64,000 nucleotides of DNA from Darksidea phi (taxonomy: Eukaryota; Ascomycota; Dothideomycetes; Pleosporales; Lentitheciaceae), in NCBI GenBank assembly GCA_030770425.1, contig JASJFT010000017.1, positions 310,001-374,000 of the forward strand, given 5' to 3'. Shown in pieces: positions 33,498-44,051 of the stretch. The stretch's first letter is position 1. Each line of letters opens with the position of its first letter. The translations under genes and the position numbers were made by a program. The notes under the pieces are model-generated. The model searched no databases and had not been told where the DNA came from. It saw only the letters and a program-made list of their open reading frames with translations.

Positions 33498-35810
33498 ATG
33501 TCGACCGAGGGGGACTCGCAGCCGCCTACAGGTAGCGACAAAGCGCGGGCACTCAAAGGCCCTATTTCAACTTCTGCATTCATCAACAGCAAGTCTATCC
33601 ACTGCTGTGCTCCACGCATGCACCTTACTGACGCGTGACCAGAGGGCAGCAAGCAATTCGCCCCAAAGCTTGTCCGACGACGACCTGGCGCTAGAGCAGC
33701 AGCTCCCAGTCCCAAACCACTTGAACTTGTCGCTACCACCCCGGAGTCACAACCTGCGCAGACACAGACGCCAGACGGAACAAATATAGTACCCGCATCA
33801 GAACCGCAGACTGAAGCACAGCTGCCCCCGCCAGCGGCGACTCAAGAAGTCGCTTCGAAAAATGCGCAACACACGACCACCCTTGCCGAGTCTAGTGCTC
33901 CGGTAGTCGAGCACACGCCGAAGCCCACTGTTCCACCTGCCGATAACGCAGTTGTATTACAGCAAGAGGAGGTCATAGAGGCTACACCATCCCAGGCATC
34001 CACAAACCTGAACGAGTTACCGCGTTCTGCGGAAGTAGAACTCGAGTCTAGTCGGTCCCCGAAGCCACGGCGGATAGAAACACATGAAGAAGTTGAGAAG
34101 ACTCAAAATGAGCCGCCTACGACACCCTCTGAGCCTGTTCCTGCCGGGAAGAGTGTTCCAGCTACAGAATCTGCGCCAACCGAACCAGAGAGTGTGATCG
34201 TGTCTTTACCTAATCAATTCTCAAATGACGGCTCTCGAGCCCCTACGACAGCTGCCAACGCTACGAACGAGACTCATGTAGAGGTTTCTGGACCAATACG
34301 GGAGGGCGAAGCCGCGGTTGCCCAAACACCTGAGGTGCAGGCACCTGGAACACCAACGAGACCAAAGAGGCGGAGGCTTCCATGGGCTGCTGTCAATGCG
34401 CCACGAGATGGCAATGGGGATCCCGGTCCTACTGCGACAACTTTGCATGCTAAAGCTAAGCGTAAGAGGAAGGCTATAACACTTCGGGAGATAGATGAGG
34501 AAGAGGAACGAGAAGCCGAAGAAGCAGAGGAAACTCAGGCCAGACCCATACGTCCAAGCGCAAAAGCCCAGGGTAAAAGGAAAGTTCGTGAACTAGCTAT
34601 GAGTGACGAAGCAGTGGATGCTGCACGGCCCGCAAAGAAGGCACGGAAAACCAGAGAAGATAAAGGCAAGAAACGAGCTGTAGCAGATGGAGGGGAGAAC
34701 CACGACGGCGAACCCGTTGAAGGAGAAAAAGCACGTTCGAGAAAGAAAAAGAAGAAGAAGAAGGGTCAAAATACTGAGCCTGTAGAAGGAGCGAACGAAG
34801 GTACTCAAGGCGAGCAACAACCCATACGGAAAGGCCGTCCGCCAAGGGAGGCAACACCATCCGATGCCGAAGACGAAGTCATCGACACTGGCATCGTCAC
34901 GATGAATAGTATCGCATCTCGCAACATCCGAGTGGGGAAACTATCAGAGCGTGAAAAGAAAATGCGGACGATCAACTGGGAAGAGGAGAAAAGGCGCAAA
35001 AGGGAGAAAGAGATGAACCAAAGTGCCAGCGATATTCAAGCAGAGGCCAACAGACAACTCCAAGCAAGAATCGAGGCAGCCGAAGCAGCACTAGATCCGA
35101 ATCGCCTGCGGTACGTAGAAGTCGATGGGGTAATTACTCAGATGGCTGGCTCGGGTATCATTGATCAAGAGGCACAAGCAGCTCGTGACAGAGCGGATAT
35201 GGTAATAGTCGACGAAGATGACCTCACCAACCAAGTCAATTGCAGAAGCTTCATGCGGAACAACAAGAGATTCCCGAATGAGTTCCTGTTACCGGGTCAA
35301 GGCAAGCGTTGGAACTTCAAGGACACAGAAGACTTTTATGCTGCACTTGCCATGTTTGGGACGGATTTCCAGATGATAGCGACGCTCTTCCCCGCCGTAA
35401 CACGTCGCTCCGTCAAAAAAAAATTCACACGCGAAGAGCGGCAAAACCCCCAGCGGGTAAGGGAGACGCTGCACGGCCAAGTCAATAGTGACTGGGACCA
35501 GTATCTCGCTAGCTCAGGACGCAAGGACGACTCTTTCGTTGATGTAGAGACGATCGAGAGACAGCTCAGGGAGGAGAGAGAGGAGGCAGAAGTCCAGATC
35601 CAGAAGGCCAGGGAAGCGGCCGAGGAGGAGAGGAGGCAAAGAAGACTTGCGGGTGTTGGGAGTGAGGACGAGGCGGCGGGCGATAAAGAGAATGGGAAGG
35701 CTAAGGAGAAGAAGAGCAAGAAGGCAGCTAAGCAGGTTGCTTTTGAGCTACAGGAGGGGGAGGAGATTCTAGGGGCAGCTGATGATGTCGACGGATGGGG
35801 TGCGGAGTAG
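33498..35810 (+). CDS. BDP1: TFIIIB subunit Bdp1 (B'')
   Basis: Two exons: 33498-33592 and 33650-35810 (751 aa). The 57-nt intron has a weaker donor (GTCTAT) but a good CTTACTGAC branch, and splicing yields STSAFINSNKQFAPKLVRRR, the conserved Bdp1 N-terminal motif. The middle is disordered, with basic runs (KKKKKKKGQ) and acidic patches. Near residue 555 begins the extended SANT/Myb domain: CRSFMRNNKRFPNEFLLPGQ, GKRWNFKDTEDFYAALAMFG and FPAVTRRSVKKKFTREERQN. A charged helix follows. Bdp1 joins Brf1 and TBP to recruit RNA polymerase III at tRNA and 5S genes. Its 3' end is only 91 bp from that of RIT1. Confidence 0.95.
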
Positions 35811-35880
35811 GTGGAACCGGTATGATAGGTGATTCCATGTTTATAGAACTGCATTTGAGATACCCAATATTGTATGCTTC

Positions 35881-35900
35881 TACATACATACATACATACA
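35881..35900. repeat. Microsatellite (TACA)5
   Basis: Five perfect TACA units in the 91-bp gap between the convergent BDP1 and RIT1 stop codons. Confidence 0.95.
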
Positions 35901-35901
35901 T

Positions 35902-38130
35902 TCAAGCCAGTGTATATCTCGAATCACTGAAGTAGTCTTTCCTGGGTCCTTTGACATCATATCGCACCTCCCACCATTTTCCCTCCTCTCTACTATTTGT
36001 CATTCCCCTCCCAACCCTCCAACTCGCAGTATACAAATCCTCGGCACAGAGATGCTGCTCTCTATTTTTCGCCTCCAGCACCTCATCCTCACCCTTCTCC
36101 TCAAGGTCACCCATTTCAACGAACAGCCCGCCGATACGGCCCTCATTACCTTTCTCTTCTTCGATGAAATGGACAGCTATATGTGGCCCTTCCTCGTTGT
36201 TTTTGAGCAGGTATATGTACTTTCGACGTATGGAGAAGCGCAGATTTGTTGATGTTACAAATTCGCCTTCTTCGGCGTAAAGGAGTGTTGTTGGTGGTTC
36301 AGTTATTGGCATAGAAGAAGTAGTGGGGAAAGACTGAGCTGGGTAGGGCGTAAATGTCGCAGTTCCGATTACGGTGCCTGAAGGGTGTGTGGGCAGAGTT
36401 GAGGAGAGTGTTCGGGTAAAAGCCCAAGGCTTATTGGAGTTGTGGAGGGAGGCGAAAAGGGTTGCGAGGTTGCCCGGTGGCGGTCTTGGGTTCGACTTGT
36501 GCTTGAAGGAGTTATCAACGCCGTTAGATAACGATTCTACCGTTTCCTTTCCCTGAAGGACGGGTTTGGCCGTTAGTGAATTCGTCGGATCTGTCGCGGG
36601 GGATCGTGAGGTTGACGGATCGGGCATCAAGAATGCGTTGATTGATTGTAGCGTCCCCCTCGGCGGATTCAGTTTTGGGCTCGTGGTGGTGAGCCAAACA
36701 AGGCGCTGCTTGATATATGTCTTATCTATCTTCTTCGCTGTTTGTTGTGGCGATATTGACCCCTTGTCGTCTGTGTAAAGGCACAAAACGACAAGTGCAA
36801 CACCAATGGATAGATCTTTTCCTGTGGGGCAGCATACAAGTATCCTTTGGGGTGAAAGGGGAAGGTTGGAGAGGAAAGTACGAAGGTGGGGAAGTTGTGC
36901 TCGGAGGTCTCGGGAACCGAGTTTGCCCGTCTGACAACGTAGGTGCAGATACTTTTTCGTCTTCGCGAACTCCAGATTCGTAATTTTCAGTGGCTCTGGC
37001 GTACAGCTTATGATCACGTCGAAAGGTTCCAGGTCCGCATTTTGCGTGGTGGAGACATAGAGTTGTGTTGTGGGTCTGATCAGAATTGGCGCCGCATCCG
37101 GGCCCCTCTCTTCCTTAACTAACTGTGCAATACGATCTGAAAGCTCTTCCTCGTTTGTGCCCAGCAGATTCTCTTTATTGTTCCAGAATAGACTAGGAGT
37201 AAGTCCATGCGACCAGGCTTCGTGATCATCGGCGGCGCCTTGAATATATCCAGCTTCTGATGCTTCGGCGCCGTGAACGCGTCGCGATGCTGTACAAAGT
37301 ATTATGGGATGGAAGTCTAGGTATTTGGGTGGCACTTGAGGGAGGGTCGATGTCTGAGTAATCCATATTGGGCGGAGGGGTTTTGAGGTTTTGGCAAGGA
37401 GTGTACGAATATTCGGCTGGCAAATGTCCTTGATCGGGATTAAGTAATTATAGTGAGAAGACGAATGGATGGTGTGTAGCTACCAGGAATTTTTGTACGA
37501 ATCCATCGATTCGAGACTCTATTTGCGCATGTTCTGAAGCCGAGACAGCCTGAGGAGGGGTGTGTAGCTCATGCGGACCTGATTCAGGAAACATTGTCCG
37601 ATTCAAAACACAACACCAGATGGGGATAGTCTTCGAAAGAGCATCGGGCATGCCTGAATCATGTATCAGCCAAACTATATTGTTTATGTTCACGATATAA
37701 GTCCCCAACTTACTCTTTCCTCTCCTGGTCGAATCTACAATCACACATCTACATCACTTTCAGCTTCCGATCGCACGCATGCATGAAGATAGGTAACCCA
37801 CCCTTTTGACTTCTCCAACACATCCAAGAGATGCAAATTTAGCCTCCTGAAGCTGAAACCCCATTCATTCGTATGGCCGTCCGTGCTCTTGAAATATACA
37901 GCATCAAGTTTCTTCTCCGGTGGTATATACCAACTCCCACACCGCTCATTTGCAATAAGCGGAAGGTCGTATGCTTCAGAAACCGATGTTACAAAATCAG
38001 AATCCGACGAGATGGAGTTGAGCCGGTTCGTGAAGGAAAGCACGGAGCGCTTTAGGGAATGTAGTGTCGATGACATAGTAAGAGACTGCGTCGGGAATAT
38101 GAGGTCCGATTGCGTAAGAGGGCGATTCAT
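35902..38130 (-). CDS. RIT1: Initiator-tRNA 2'-O-ribosyl phosphate transferase Rit1 fused to a DUF6314-like domain
   Basis: Five exons: 38130-37802, 37748-37714, 37653-37484 and 37428-35902, that is four coding exons with introns of 53, 60 and 55 nt; the total is 687 codons (686 aa). Rit1 motifs: SLKRSVLSFTNRLNSI, LIANERCGSWYIPP, YFKSTDGHTNEWGFSFRRLN, CVIVDSTRRGKSMPDALSKT and IPIWCCVLNR, then the DUSP-like C-terminal part with VCCPTGKDLSIGVALV. Rit1 adds phosphoribosyl to A64 of initiator tRNA, keeping it out of elongation. Yeast Rit1 is about 510 aa. Here ~190 further residues match a DUF6314-type domain: WAFTRTL, LLYAEEGEFV, FSIRRKYIYLL, HLCAEDLYTASWRV, VKGPRKDYFSDSRYTL. The frame is continuous with no stop between the domains. 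The start is the first ATG before LIFPTQSL. Confidence 0.93.
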
Positions 38131-39301
38131 GCTGGATGTAGCCTGTCGGGGTATGTAGAAATGCGCTCAGAGGAAGGTCGCCCGTTGTTGCTGCGCTCAT
38201 ATGTCAAGCCAAAAGCAGGCAAGTGTCTTGGCGGTGGGGATTCGGATTGGCGACCACCATCAGATTGATCAATTGATTGCCTTCATTGGCCATACAAGTT
38301 CGATTGCGAACACTCTTTTGTACCGCTCGAGTTCCATCTGCTATGCCTTTCATCACTCTTCTCCTCAGAAATCTTGTCTTCTCGCTAAGTTTCGGTTAAC
38401 GGGTATAGCACAGCGAAGACGGACCTCTCTCCCGATGGTATACCGGCCCCTGTGCTATGGACCACATAAGCAAGAATTGTTGCGTGTCTCAAAAAAGGCG
38501 TTAGCCGTGGAAAGCGCAATAACCTTTGTAGCTAAGCCTCTTGAGGGCTTGTTCTTCCAGCTCTAAGAAGGAAGAATTTTAGATGTACGTCGCTATGCGC
38601 TTTGCTTAGGTGAATAGCTTGATGCGTCTCGAGAAAGATCAAGTACAGTACTTGGAGTATAAATCTGTATATAGTCTCCTATGCTGAAAATGTTTGAAGA
38701 GCTGCGTAGCTCTTCTAAATACCATAGACCCTGGTAGCCTTTGATAGATAATAGCACTGAAGGTCATATAATTTAGTAGATAATTTAATTAAGGGTAGAG
38801 ATTGCTACAGACTTCCGATACCTGAATGTAGGTTGGAGCTAGCCTTTGTTTGGCCCTGAATACAAATTGTCAATAACAATGTGCCCGTGTGGGAGGGAGA
38901 CAGAGTTGGGGAAAGGAAGGGCTCTGCTTTTCGATCTGGGGACAGTGCATGCCTTGTAAATATGCCCAGTCGTTCGTCATCTCCCAATTCCCGTCTCTAC
39001 TAACTCGTCACAAGCAGCTTAACTTTCGGGAGGTTTTTTTTTATTTAATTTTTTTTGTAAAGTAGCGTTTGTTCAGGATAATTGCGGGGAAGATGGATGA
39101 GCAATGACGTTGCGCGTTTTTCTGCGCGAGGGCCGTTGCCCCCGCGACCAGCCCTCGTAAACAAGCCAGACAAATTCATTCTTGGGCCCGCCGTCACCAC
39201 ACATCGCGCATATAGTTCATCTCCAGCTCATGCCCTCTGCCTCGACATCAGCGTAGAGCCAAGTACCCAATATCGAAATCAGAGAGCACCCTGCAGAAGC
39301 C
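38131..39301. other. Divergent RIT1 / SPO12 region with AT-rich segment and hairpin
   Basis: 1.17 kb. The first part is the RIT1 upstream region; 38570-38810 is AT-rich and looks like old non-genic sequence. It includes a perfect hairpin, GAAGAGCT-GCGT-AGCTCTTC (38696-38715), without a following T-run. An AT/T-run (TTTTTTTTATTTAATTTTTTTTG) lies near 39035, upstream of the SPO12-like gene. No intact gene is seen. Confidence 0.55.
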
Positions 39302-39746
39302 ATGTCCTCCAACGTCCTCAGCGACCGCGACGCCAACGCGCAGGTGGTCAGGTCATCGCCGGAGGAGGAAGAGAAACCCAAGACGCTCGACTACCACCGC
39401 CAGATGCTGAACAAGCGTTTGAATGGCGACAAGTGAGCATGGACGGCTGCTGTGAAGCGAGTGGGACTAATATTAGGGCAGGACGCAGCAGTACGCTTCT
39501 CCGACGGACGAGATCATGTCACCGGCGACGCAGAAACTCAGCACTTTCCGCAACAAGCAACTTCTGAAGAAGTAAGAAACTTCCTACTCGGGCGACGAGA
39601 GAAGCAGAGCTGACTAGACCAGGGCGAAGCCTCAGACGCTCTTCAAGACCACGAGCTCCAAAAACTACGAGTCGGCGAAGGGCGCATCTCTGTTCGCAGA
39701 CATGCCGACGGATTCGGTGAAAAACGATACCGAAGAGCAAGCTTAG
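39302..39746 (+). CDS. SPO12: Spo12-family cell-cycle protein
   Basis: Three exons: 39302-39432, 39482-39571 and 39623-39746 (114 aa), introns 49 and 51 nt, frames closing exactly. The centre holds the Spo12 signature SPTDEIMSPATQKLSTFRNK, followed by LLKKAKPQTLF. The rest is charged and disordered. Spo12 in yeasts acts in mitotic exit through the FEAR network, and the SP sites in the motif are Cdk targets. It is too short and interrupted for simple ORF finding. It is followed 295 bp downstream by the UreF gene on the same strand. Confidence 0.88.
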
Positions 39747-40041
39747 CCTAGTCTTGAATTCGTCCATCTTATCGCGAACATCACTAGGGTCTTTGGGGGC
39801 GCAATGGACTGCTCAAGTAGGGTACATGGGGGAGTTTGGGCTTGGCTACGAATATGACGACATGGCGGCTGTAGGAATAATTGAACGAAATGATTTGGAA
39901 CCGGGATCCGCACACGGTGCCACCATGACTGTGACAAGAATTGCGAAAACCTCAAGCTGCCTTTTGAACCGTCGAAGCTTGAACTTCGCCAAGCCTCGCC
40001 CATACTTGTCGCTATCGAGCCTCTTCCCCCACTCGCTCCCC

Positions 40042-40945
40042 ATGACGACCACTGTCGACGACCAGCAATCTTTAAAAGATGAAATTGCGGACCTTGAGCG
40101 GCAACTGCAAGATGCCAAAGTCCGGTTGAACTCTAATAGTGTCATCGAAGCACAATCGACGACGGCGAGTGATGGGGGTTCGTGACATCCCTCTTGTCAT
40201 GGCGTCTCATCTAACAAGATAGGCAGCTCTCCATACTCTACTCCTCCTCTCCGACTCAGCGCTCCCACTAGGATCGTTCGCTTTCAGCAGTGGACTGGAG
40301 TCGTACCTAGCACATCACAAGTCGTCTCCGCCGTCAGCTTCGCAGCTGCCCTCATTCCACACCTTCCTCCGCCTCTCCCTCTCAACGCTCGCCAGTACCG
40401 CGCTGCCGTACGTGCTCGCGGGATATCGAAATCCTGAGAATGTCGAGATACTGGACAATGACTTCGATGCGAGCACACCGTGCACCGTGGCACGGCGGGC
40501 GAGCGTAGCACAGGGTCGGGCGCTGCTCACCGTGTGGGACCGCAGCTTCAAGACACAATACAGCAGCGCCGACAGGTACAAGGTTGCGGTGGACTCGTTG
40601 GCCTCGTTTTCGACAGCTCTTCGCACCTCAAGCCACATCAACGCCCACCTCGCACCGCTCTGGGGACTGCTTTCGCGCGTCCTTGCTCTGCCGCTGCGCG
40701 AGGCTGCATACCTTTTTCTTTTCGCGCATGCACGAACGGTCATCAGCGCGGCTGTCCGAGCAAGCGTACTGGGGCCCTACCAGGCCCAGGCCGTGCTTGC
40801 GAGTGTCGAACTGCAAGACAGGATAAGAGGCCTCATAGAAGAGGGCTGGGACAGGGCGGTCCAAGATGCGGGACAGAGTGTGCCCGTTATGGACCTGTGG
40901 GTTGGCCGCCATGAGAAGCTCTATAGTCGCATCTTCAACTCATAG
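40042..40945 (+). CDS. ureF: Urease accessory protein UreF
   Basis: Two exons: 40042-40177 and 40227-40945 (284 aa). The 49-nt intron (donor GTTCGT, branch CTAACAA, acceptor AGGCAG) joins GAT GGG G to CTCTCCAT, giving ALHTLLLLSDSALPLGSFAF, the UreF opening, then SSGLESYLAHH. The all-helical body ends DLWVGRHEKLYSRIFNS. UreF works with UreD/UreH and UreG to load nickel and carbamylate the urease active site. The first ~45 residues form a small coiled coil (LKDEIADLERQLQDAKVRLN) outside the core domain. An earlier acceptor 6 nt upstream would break the frame. Confidence 0.93.
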
Positions 40946-41199
40946 GCACGAGTACCGTAATATATAGTCGTCTTGTATGCATTGTGCATGGCCATCTGTT
41001 CCGCCATTGAAGCGCGGACCAGTCGCTTGTCCCACACGCCCCTCGTGCTCCTTCACGAGGCACTCCGCCAAGCTGCTCATCTCGCAAGGCAACAATCATC
41101 GTCAATCCGATACTCAATGACTCGATGCTATTGCACTTTCTGATACTCGTTTCTTCGCTTCTGCACAGTCAACCTGGAGTTGCTTCTTTCTTATTCAAA

Positions 41200-42387
41200 A
41201 TGCTTCCAACAATCCTCCTACTACCGGTAGTAGCCGCTCTGGTCCCTCGTGGCACCACAGAACAAGTGCATCTTCAGCTACCAAGTATCAAATTCCCGTG
41301 GATCCGCAACTTTGCGTCTATCGGCGACTCGTACTCTGCTGGCTTAGGCGCAGGCGACCGACTCGAATTCTATTGCTCCCGTTATGCTCAGTCATACCCC
41401 AACATACTCCATACTTCACTCCTTGGAAGAGATGACCAAAGGACGCATCAGTTTCTGTCATGTTCCGGCGCGACCAGCACCGAGATCCTCGACAAACAAG
41501 TACCCGCTCTAGGTGACGGTATCGACCTCTTGACCATCTCCGCAGGCGGTAATGATATTGGTCTTACGCCTATCCTAAGTAACTGCATATATCAGTTTTA
41601 TATGGCCGGGAAGGATGACTGCAAGAGGTCAATGGAAGAAGCACGTAAACTCATCCATGACGAAACACAACTATACAAGAACATGACCAAGCTTGTCGAA
41701 ACCGCTAAACCGAGGATGAACCAAGAGCATGGAGTCATCTACGTGACTGGCTACGCTGGATTCTTCGGTATAGATGACGAGACCTGCGACAACGTGACGT
41801 GGGCTGTATGGAACAGTGTCCAAAGCACGAAGCAGTATCTCAAACTGGAGCTGCGAAAGGCTTTGGACGACATGGTTTGTTCCGTAAACGACGTCTTACG
41901 CAAGGTCACCGAAGACGCAGGCCCGCACGTCCGCTTCATCGACTACAACTCCCATATTGAAGCAGCCCGAGGTCGCTACTGCGAATCCAGCGTCCAAGAA
42001 CCCGCGCCCAATCGCCGCGAACTCTCCTTTTACGAATGGGGCACCGTTGACCCCTCCGAGAACAAGACGGCACTGCAAAACGAAACGGGTGGTGACGTAC
42101 CGAGAGGCTCATTCGAGGGAGGCATTGCGGAGAGGATCAACAAGACATTGCAGGAACATCCAGATTGGGAGTTCGATCCTGATAAGGGGTTTGTCAACAA
42201 GACCAGGCCAGATGTGGGCGAGGAGGGCATTGTCGAGGATACGATTCATTGGATGTTGCCGGATGCCTGGAAAAGAGTTTTCCATTTGAGGCCTGGGGGG
42301 CATCAGATTGTCGCGAAATTGGTTCTTGAAGATTTGGAGAGGAATGGCCCCGGACGCTGGCCTGTACCTCGGAGGGAAGAGGTGTAG
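41200..42387 (+). CDS. Secreted SGNH esterase (SEST-like)
   Basis: Intronless. The ATG at 41200 gives a compact signal peptide (MLPTILLLPVVAALVP) and 395 aa; an in-frame ATG at 41125 would add 25 residues. Block I is FASIGDSYSAGLGAG with the catalytic Ser; Cys-containing FLSCSGATSTEIL and block III DLLTISAGGNDIGL follow. The catalytic His is in FHLRPGGHQIVAKL near the C-terminus. The pattern fits the SEST-like branch, which uses a Ser-His dyad. Several NxT/S glycosylation sites and paired cysteines fit an extracellular enzyme. It should hydrolyse esters or lipids; the substrate is unknown. Confidence 0.9.
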   Translation: MLPTILLLPVVAALVPRGTTEQVHLQLPSIKFPWIRNFASIGDSYSAGLGAGDRLEFYCSRYAQSYPNILHTSLLGRDDQRTHQFLSCSGATSTEILDKQVPALGDGIDLLTISAGGNDIGLTPILSNCIYQFYMAGKDDCKRSMEEARKLIHDETQLYKNMTKLVETAKPRMNQEHGVIYVTGYAGFFGIDDETCDNVTWAVWNSVQSTKQYLKLELRKALDDMVCSVNDVLRKVTEDAGPHVRFIDYNSHIEAARGRYCESSVQEPAPNRRELSFYEWGTVDPSENKTALQNETGGDVPRGSFEGGIAERINKTLQEHPDWEFDPDKGFVNKTRPDVGEEGIVEDTIHWMLPDAWKRVFHLRPGGHQIVAKLVLEDLERNGPGRWPVPRREEV

Positions 42388-42681
42388 GCTTGTCGATACG
42401 TGGTACATTCTTGGAGATACCCTTTTCTATATTTATCTTTCCTCTGCTTTCTCTCTCTCGCGGCCATCCACTTATGGCAAAGTATTTGCTAAGTTTGGTT
42501 GGCGGCTCATTCGGTACCATTGTCCCACTGTCACGAGAACAATGCTATGAGTCAAACTCGCGACGTCCCTGCGTGAGTTCACCATTTTAATCGTCCCAAC
42601 GCGCTCTCATACCCTTTATGCATGAGAGGCGTTCATCGTCAAAATCAAAAAGTCTGATCACATCGCTGATATCACATTACG

Positions 42682-43383
42682 ATGCCTAACTGCAAAGCCC
42701 ACGCCGCCGGGCGCGCTAAGAAAGCAACTGTCGAGTCCGACGCCATCTTTTTCTACTTGCCGGACGAAAAGCCCTACGGAGTCCTTTGTCAATGGCATCC
42801 TTCGACAATAATCCTCCCAACCGCAAGACTAGAATTCTTAGTTACCCATTCTACCGCGATACTATCGCCCTCCACCATCCTAAACACCTATGCCCCTCGC
42901 ATATCATTCACATGCGCGGAGCAACTCTACATGTTCTCAAAATCCCTCTTCTTCTCAGACACCCATAGCTGCGCCCGAGTCCTATCCACCTCGGACCCAA
43001 AGGAGCAGAAAAAAATCGGCCAAAACGTCAACAACTTCAACGAGTACAAATGGACGAGGGTTAAAAGCCGCGTAGTTAGAATAGGAAACTGGTACAAGTT
43101 TCTTCAGAATAAGAAGATGAGAGAGGTGTTATTGGCCACGGGAGAGAGAGAGTTGGTGGAGGCGAGTTCGAAGGATAGGGTGTGGGGGATTGGGTTCAAG
43201 GCTGAGGATGCGGAGGAGAACAGGGGGAGTTGGGGAGAGAATAGGTTGGGGAAGGCTATGGCCATTGTGAGGGGAAGAATGAGGGCACTTTTGGAGAAGG
43301 GGGCAGAAGAGGAGATGGTGGAAGGGTGGGATGGTGTCGTGGATGAAGGGGATGAGGAAGAGGGTTTGGACGAAGGCTGTTGA
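42682..43383 (+). CDS. NADAR-domain protein (DUF1768, YbiA-like)
   Basis: Intronless, 233 aa. NADAR motifs: FYLPDEKPYGVLCQWHPSTI, then SFTCAEQLYMFSKSLFFSD, KKIGQNVNNFNEYKWTRVKS, GNWYKFLQNKKMREVLLATG, LVEASSKDRVWGIG and GENRLGKAMAIVRGRM, with the conserved Glu of AEQ and Trp of VWGIG. Bacterial and plant relatives hydrolyse the N-glycosidic bond of early riboflavin intermediates, and others act in ADP-ribose chemistry; which applies here cannot be told. The acidic C-terminal tail is low complexity. It follows the esterase gene by 294 bp on the same strand but seems unrelated to it. Confidence 0.9.
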   Translation: MPNCKAHAAGRAKKATVESDAIFFYLPDEKPYGVLCQWHPSTIILPTARLEFLVTHSTAILSPSTILNTYAPRISFTCAEQLYMFSKSLFFSDTHSCARVLSTSDPKEQKKIGQNVNNFNEYKWTRVKSRVVRIGNWYKFLQNKKMREVLLATGERELVEASSKDRVWGIGFKAEDAEENRGSWGENRLGKAMAIVRGRMRALLEKGAEEEMVEGWDGVVDEGDEEEGLDEGC

Positions 43384-44051
43384 AGCTTGATGGGAAGTAC
43401 AGATGCTCGAAGAAGCGGTTCAGACGAAGAGAATTGATATTGCTTTGGGCCTAGTCTCGTTCAAGAAGGTATTGATGCTGCGAATGCAATGTTGCTCGCG
43501 AGGCCGATGCACGTTGGGCGATGCACTCAGTCAAGATGTATTGAAGGGCACGCGCACTTGTGAACTGGAGTCGTGAAAGAGGCAGGTCGGTGCGTATACG
43601 TGTTGCAGTATGCCACTGTCATCTCTCTCTTTGCAGGTGCTGTTTGATCATGTCGACCAGTGCTTTGGGTCCTTTCGGTGGTTGAGGGGCAGCGCTCCCC
43701 ACCTCCGGACGCAGGAACCCTCGACAGCAGCCGAACGAGGGCGTGCGCGTGGACAAGGCTCGCGAACGCCATGCAGCGCACCCATCCCTTCCCCCGGACT
43801 TTCACGGTGCCCGCCGTGGCAGGAGAGTCGACGGCGGTCAGAGTCGAAGGATGTCGTCTGACACACCACCGAGGCTTGCGCCGGGTCACGAGCCGTCGCC
43901 TTGGAGCTTGGACTGCACCCCGGGGGCCTCTATTTACACTCCTCTCCACGCCGTCTCCGCTGCCTCCCCCACTATGCGGCATTCTTCTTCCGGGCCACAT
44001 CCGAGCGGCCTGACCTGAAAGTTTTATCACATCCTTTGTCCTGACGACGCC
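43384..44051. promoter_or_regulatory. Upstream region of the GH31 gene
   Basis: 668 bp with GC-rich sequence near 43680-43990. A 190-codon minus-strand frame crosses it and is Arg/Pro-rich with no motif, so I regard the region as promoter. Confidence 0.5.

Noticed and set aside
33510..33649. Alternative BDP1 donor at ACAG|GTAGCG
   Set aside because: It would delete the STSAFIN motif that continues into KQFAPK; the GTCTAT donor preserves it with a good branch site.
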